Source of the DNA: Lingula anatina | Lineage: Eukaryota; Brachiopoda; Lingulata; Lingulida; Lingulidae | Assembly: GCF_001039355.2 (NCBI RefSeq) | Contig: NW_019774181.1 | Location: 507,212-528,606 of the forward strand | DNA length: 21,395 nt | Reading direction: 5' to 3' | In this document: piece by piece, positions 17,497-21,395 of the stretch | How the letters are laid out: the number at the start of each line of letters is the position of its first letter | Numbering within the stretch: the first letter of the stretch is position 1 | Made by a program: the position numbers and the translations under genes | Notes under the pieces: model-generated | The model's database searches: none | Seen by the model: the letters and a program-made list of their open reading frames with translations, nothing else | What the model was told of the DNA's origin: nothing

Positions 17497-20148
17497 ATGA
17501 CGTCCCTTGGCCTCAGAGCTTACGCAGCCTCCAAGCAAAGTGATAGAGGAGACCACAATGAGTACAAGTTTGAGGTCGGGCGTTTGCTCTCCTTTAAGAC
17601 CTGGCCGTCTGCTTCAATTAGTGCGTCACCTACACGACTCGCCAAAGCAGGGCTCTTTTATATGGGAAGAGGGGATGAAGTGCGCTGTTATAGCTGTAAC
17701 GTACTGATAAAAGACTGGGAGATAAGAGACAACCCTTTTCAGAAACACTCAGCGCTATCTCCCAATTGTTTACATATACTTGGGCAAGATGAAAACAACG
17801 TACCGATTACTGCATCGACCGTTGACGAAACCACTTCATCCACGAAGCCGATAAGCGCTGTAGCTGATGCACTAGGCAGCAGGCGGCCGCTGTCTTCTCT
17901 AACTCAATTCACAACACAATCCCGATCTCAACCAAGAAGTACAGGCCTGGATGAACCAGACAACGCGGCTACTAACAATACTACGCCAATAAGTAGACAG
18001 TCTTCAAGGCCAGTTCCTCTCCAGAGTCACCTTAACCATCAAGACAGCTCTCATACTGATTCTATGCGAGACGAACTTACACGACTGGCCACTTTTCAAA
18101 GGTGAGTAATAATGTCTCTCTCTGCAACAAAATCCTTCAACATTTAATGAAAATAAAGCTGACACACCTGAAAGTTCTCGCCATCGAGACAGTCTTCATC
18201 TGATTCAGTCTTTTTTTGCCAAACGATGCCTGCTTCCTTGCTGAGATATGAAGGGCGATGATGCAAGTTTGGGATCTTCGAAACGATTCACTCCACAGAT
18301 TTATTCCTAAACCATTGGATCACCTACAGCAATTAGCATTTTAGACAGATATTCCTGCTGGACTTGCCTTTGTATGCGCGTTAAAGTAACGGATATATTA
18401 TTAATAAAGTGAGTATTTGTCATTCTGATCTCGATATTATAGACGACTCTACAGAAGAGATGCGGATGAGAGGAAGGTGGAGAGAAGTGGATTTTTAAAA
18501 ATTGAAATTAGTATTATGTAAAGGGTCCCTTTGCTTTAATTACATGTATGTCCTAATATTTATAAGCAAGAAATAAGGCCTTGTGCTTTTCTGAATATCA
18601 CTTATCCTAATGATTAATTCTCAGTTCTAACACTATTAGGAAAAATGTTTTCGACATACAATTTTTTTCTCCGAAATCTTTCACCATTATATTTAATGCT
18701 GTTGATATAATTATAATTTTAAAACCCCGTTTACCACATGCCTAGCTGGGGAAAAACCTGTGCAATTATTGCAAAATTTTAATATATTTTTGTATACTTG
18801 GTTATATATTTATTGATAATTCATAGCGAATGCGAGTAGATGTAAAGCAAATAAATGTTTTAGGGTTGTTTCATCGCTTTCTTCATTTTCAATTTTGCCA
18901 TTTTAAACCCTATATTCATTTAATTCCAGTTTTCCAACCACGTGCCCTGTTAGACCGGCAGATCTCGCTAGAGCCGGCTTCTTCTACGTGAACGTTGACG
19001 ACATGGTGAAGTGCGCCTTCTGTGACGGAATGATCAGAAACTGGGAGAGGGGGGACCGCGCCTTTGACGAACACGCCAGACACTTCCCTAATTGCTCCTT
19101 CGTACAACAGAGCCAGCGTAATATAGAGTCTAACAATCGCCCTCATTTTAGCTCAAGTAATTTTTCTTATAACTTAGATAGAGGTGTATCAACCCAAAAT
19201 AATGTTACTAGAAATTCTCAAAGCAGCGTCCCTGGTTCAGAGAACGGTTCTCGTGGTTTTCAAAGAGGTATAATTTTAGATAATCTGATAGAAGATAATC
19301 CCATAGTAACGGACAGACCAAAACATCCAGAATATGCTTTAGAACAGAACAGGATAAACACCTTCCGCACGTGGCCCATAGATAAGAAACAAACGCCGAG
19401 AGAATTAGCTACATCCGGGTTCTTTTATGCAGGGTTTGGGGACAATGTAAAATGTTTCTTCTGTAGCGGAGGTCTTAGAAACTGGGAACCCCAGGATGAC
19501 GTATGGACTGAGCATGCGCGATGGTTTCCTAGGTGTGGGTTTGTTAAACAATGCAAGGGTGTAGCGTTCATTAGGGGAGTGGCTCAGCAGAATACAAATA
19601 ATGGTAGTTCATTTCACGTAGAAGCGCGCGAGATAAAGGCTAGGCTAGACACACCCTCTGCTCAGAAAGTTATTGAGATGGGGTACTCACGTGACTTGGT
19701 GAGAAAAACGATAGAAAAGCGTCTGAGAACCACGGGGGACGATTTCCCCAATTTGCAAACTTTTATAGAAGCTTTATTAGACATTGAAGAGGAAGAGAAG
19801 AGGGCGGCGCAAAATAGTCAGCAAAACGAAAGTATAGGCGCTTCAGCTAATCAAACCTCTAACCAAAATTCCGCTAAAAACAAGAAAAAGACAGAAAAGC
19901 CCAAAAATGTAAGCGCTAAAGCCCAAAATAAAGAAAAGGAGAGTCCCGCTACAGCAGACAAGATAAGAAAGGAAAACGCTGAGTTAAAAGACCAGAGAAT
20001 GTGCAAGGTATGCATGGATGATGACTCGTCTGTTGTTCTGTTGCCGTGTGCCCACCTCGTGTGTTGTACCACGTGCGCACCCGCACTTTCCAATTGTCCC
20101 ATCTGCAGGAGTGCTATTCGTGGCACCGTGAAGGCGTTTTTGGCATGA
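17497..20148 (+). CDS. IAP family protein, copy B (BIR x3, UBA, RING; cIAP-like without CARD)
   Basis: Tandem paralogue of the gene at 8891-11612, same strand. Exon 1 is 17497-18101, intron 18102-18929 (GTGAGT...TTCCAG), exon 2 18930-20148; 607 aa. An in-frame TGA lies directly before the chosen ATG. BIR1 has C64, C67, H84, C91; BIR2 has C230, C233, H250, C257; BIR3 has C377, C380, H397, C404. A UBA-like domain follows (MGYS at 452), then a C-terminal RING (C560, C563, C575, H577, C581, C584, C591, C594). Copy B is closer to family consensus than copy A: BIR1 reads SFKTWP and BIR2 keeps Glu249 before the zinc His, equivalent to XIAP Glu219 in the IBM groove. From residue 202 on, only about 9 of 406 residues differ from copy A by hand count, whereas exon 1 differs at roughly a fifth of positions. 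Expected role: cytosolic E3 ligase controlling cell death or NF-kappaB signalling. No CARD is present. Confidence 0.93.
18102..18929 (+). other. Intron 1 of IAP copy B
   Basis: The intron has a GTGAGT donor and TTCCAG acceptor (828 bp), at exactly the position and phase of the copy A intron. It is homologous along most of its length but has clear indels, including loss of a stretch matching about 10265-10345 of copy A. No internal gene is seen. Confidence 0.9.
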
Positions 20149-21022
20149 TCAAAGTATTCAAATTTTACATCTTACATTTATCATTCAAGCCATTCGTTGG
20201 ACTTTTGATTTCCAAAATATCTCAAGGTTGAATTATTTAGATTTATTTCGATAACCCTATATCCCGTATTTTAGACAAACCACTTGAAAAGGCCCCGACA
20301 ATTTACATATGTATTTGTAATTTTATAAACTACATCTTTATACAGTAGTTGAAGGAGTGTTTTCCTGAAAGCTGGTCTAAGGAAACAGTTCGGTAATGCT
20401 CATGGCACAAATAATGTGCATATGCCACTGACCCAGTGTGGGATATAGTTCATATTTATTTAAATAATGTCTATACACAAACAATATTGCAGTATTAACA
20501 CACCTGTTCAGGTGAGCATCATGTTTTTCAAAAGTGATAGAATATTTACGTTTAAAGCATGATGGGCTCATGATGTTTTACGTGGGATATGGTTTATATT
20601 TTCATAATTGTGATTTCATATACGCCTGTAGTTAATGTCAATGCAAGCCATTTTAGCCTTTTTAAAATTTCGATATCTATATTTTTAGTCCGAATACTTT
20701 AATCATATATATATATATATATATACTGGATATACATTTTACTGGAATGCATGTATCTACATTTAAACAATTTGGTATTAGTGTCGGACATCATTATTGC
20801 TTTGGAATATGTCATTTGAGTCACTGAAATATTGTCAATGCAACAAATGTTAATACGTTCGTTTTTATGTACATTGTTTTATAATATGTGTATAAGTCAG
20901 GAGATATAGACTTACTTTTTTATTTGTAAGGGTGTATGGCGTTTGTGACTAGAAGTAGTTTTATGTGTGTTAAATGAGTGGTTTGGGTATATTAAGTGTT
21001 TGGATTGTAATCACACTAAATA
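20149..21022 (+). other. 3' flank of IAP copy B
   Basis: Noncoding. Nearly identical to copy A until about 20280, then diverged but alignable. Two of the degenerate units of copy A's flank are recognisable (about 20562-20640 and 20760-20850), and a (TA)n run lies at about 20706-20725. ATTAAA and AATAAA motifs occur only further on, near 21257 and at 21369. Confidence 0.5.
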
Positions 21023-21032
21023 AGATTTCATA

Positions 21033-21070
21033 GTATGGCCACACTTTTTTATTTTTATGGATGACATCCT
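21033..21070 (+). repeat. Inverted dispersed repeat, right copy
   Basis: Partner of 30-67 in the opposite orientation. It is followed by two A-runs (21107-21122 and 21130-21151), as might be seen at the tail of a retroposed element. No coding sequence is attached. Confidence 0.7.
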
Positions 21071-21395
21071 CTGGGTACCCCAAAATCGGTGCGAGAGCAG
21101 ACAACGAAAAAAAAAAAAAAAACAGTCCCAAAAAAAAAAAAAAAAAAAAAACTGCTTAAGTAAAGGATTGCTTTCAGTACACAGCTGGAAACACAAATTT
21201 AACCACAGAAACACGTATCAAACTAACAATATGTCTTTATCCATGCTCTCAAAATATTAAAGCATTGTGAATACTTCGTAGAAATGTAAAAAAAAGACAC
21301 GAATTGATATACTTCATATTACCAAATCTATTTAAGGTTATTTCATGCATTCATTTGGTATAGCAATCAATAAAACAAATATCAATCAAACAGTG

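Larger units (their letters stand above)
17497..21022 (+). repeat. Tandem IAP duplication unit, copy B
   Basis: Second duplication unit. The downstream part is shorter: similarity to copy A jumps from about 20285 to the region beginning near 12475. Common downstream landmarks include CAGTATTAACACACCTGTT, TACGTGGGATATGGTTTA and GTCAATGCAACAAATGTT. Confidence 0.85.

Overview
The window looks like AT-rich nuclear DNA of an animal, most likely a lophotrochozoan and probably a bivalve mollusc. The signs are spliced genes with GT-AG introns, TATA-box promoters, abundant microsatellites, low gene density, and tandem multi-BIR inhibitor-of-apoptosis (IAP) genes, a family known to be expanded in oysters and clams. 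The species cannot be read from the sequence.

The clear content is a tandem pair of plus-strand IAP genes: copy A (8891-11612, 612 aa) and copy B (17497-20148, 607 aa). Each has two coding exons. The single intron falls at the start of the second BIR domain, after the second base of a serine codon. Both encode BIR1-BIR2-BIR3-UBA-RING with every zinc ligand present. The RING and C-terminal tail resemble cIAP1/2 (BIRC2/3), but a charged linker replaces the CARD. The duplicated unit continues about 2 kb past each stop codon. Exon 1 and the intron have diverged clearly between copies, whereas exon 2 and about 130 bp of 3' flank are nearly identical. This mosaic suggests gene conversion.

The left part (1-5715) holds two imperfect copies of a block (about 85-1652 and 2330-4323). 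Each contains a decayed exon-like segment, a promoter-like module and the beginning of a small basic, polar protein. Only the second copy continues through in-frame splice sites, giving a tentative three-exon gene of unknown function (4233-5715). The promoter modules combine NF-kappaB-type sites with TATA boxes. A related module lies at 6470-6567, upstream of IAP copy A. If functional, it would place an anti-apoptotic ubiquitin ligase under NF-kappaB control, as known for cIAP2 in vertebrates. That link is inference.

The rest (about 5716-6469, 6600-8757, 13656-17490, 21023-21395) is intergenic DNA with short dispersed repeats, palindromes and homopolymers. No tRNA, rRNA, CRISPR array or intact transposon was recognised.
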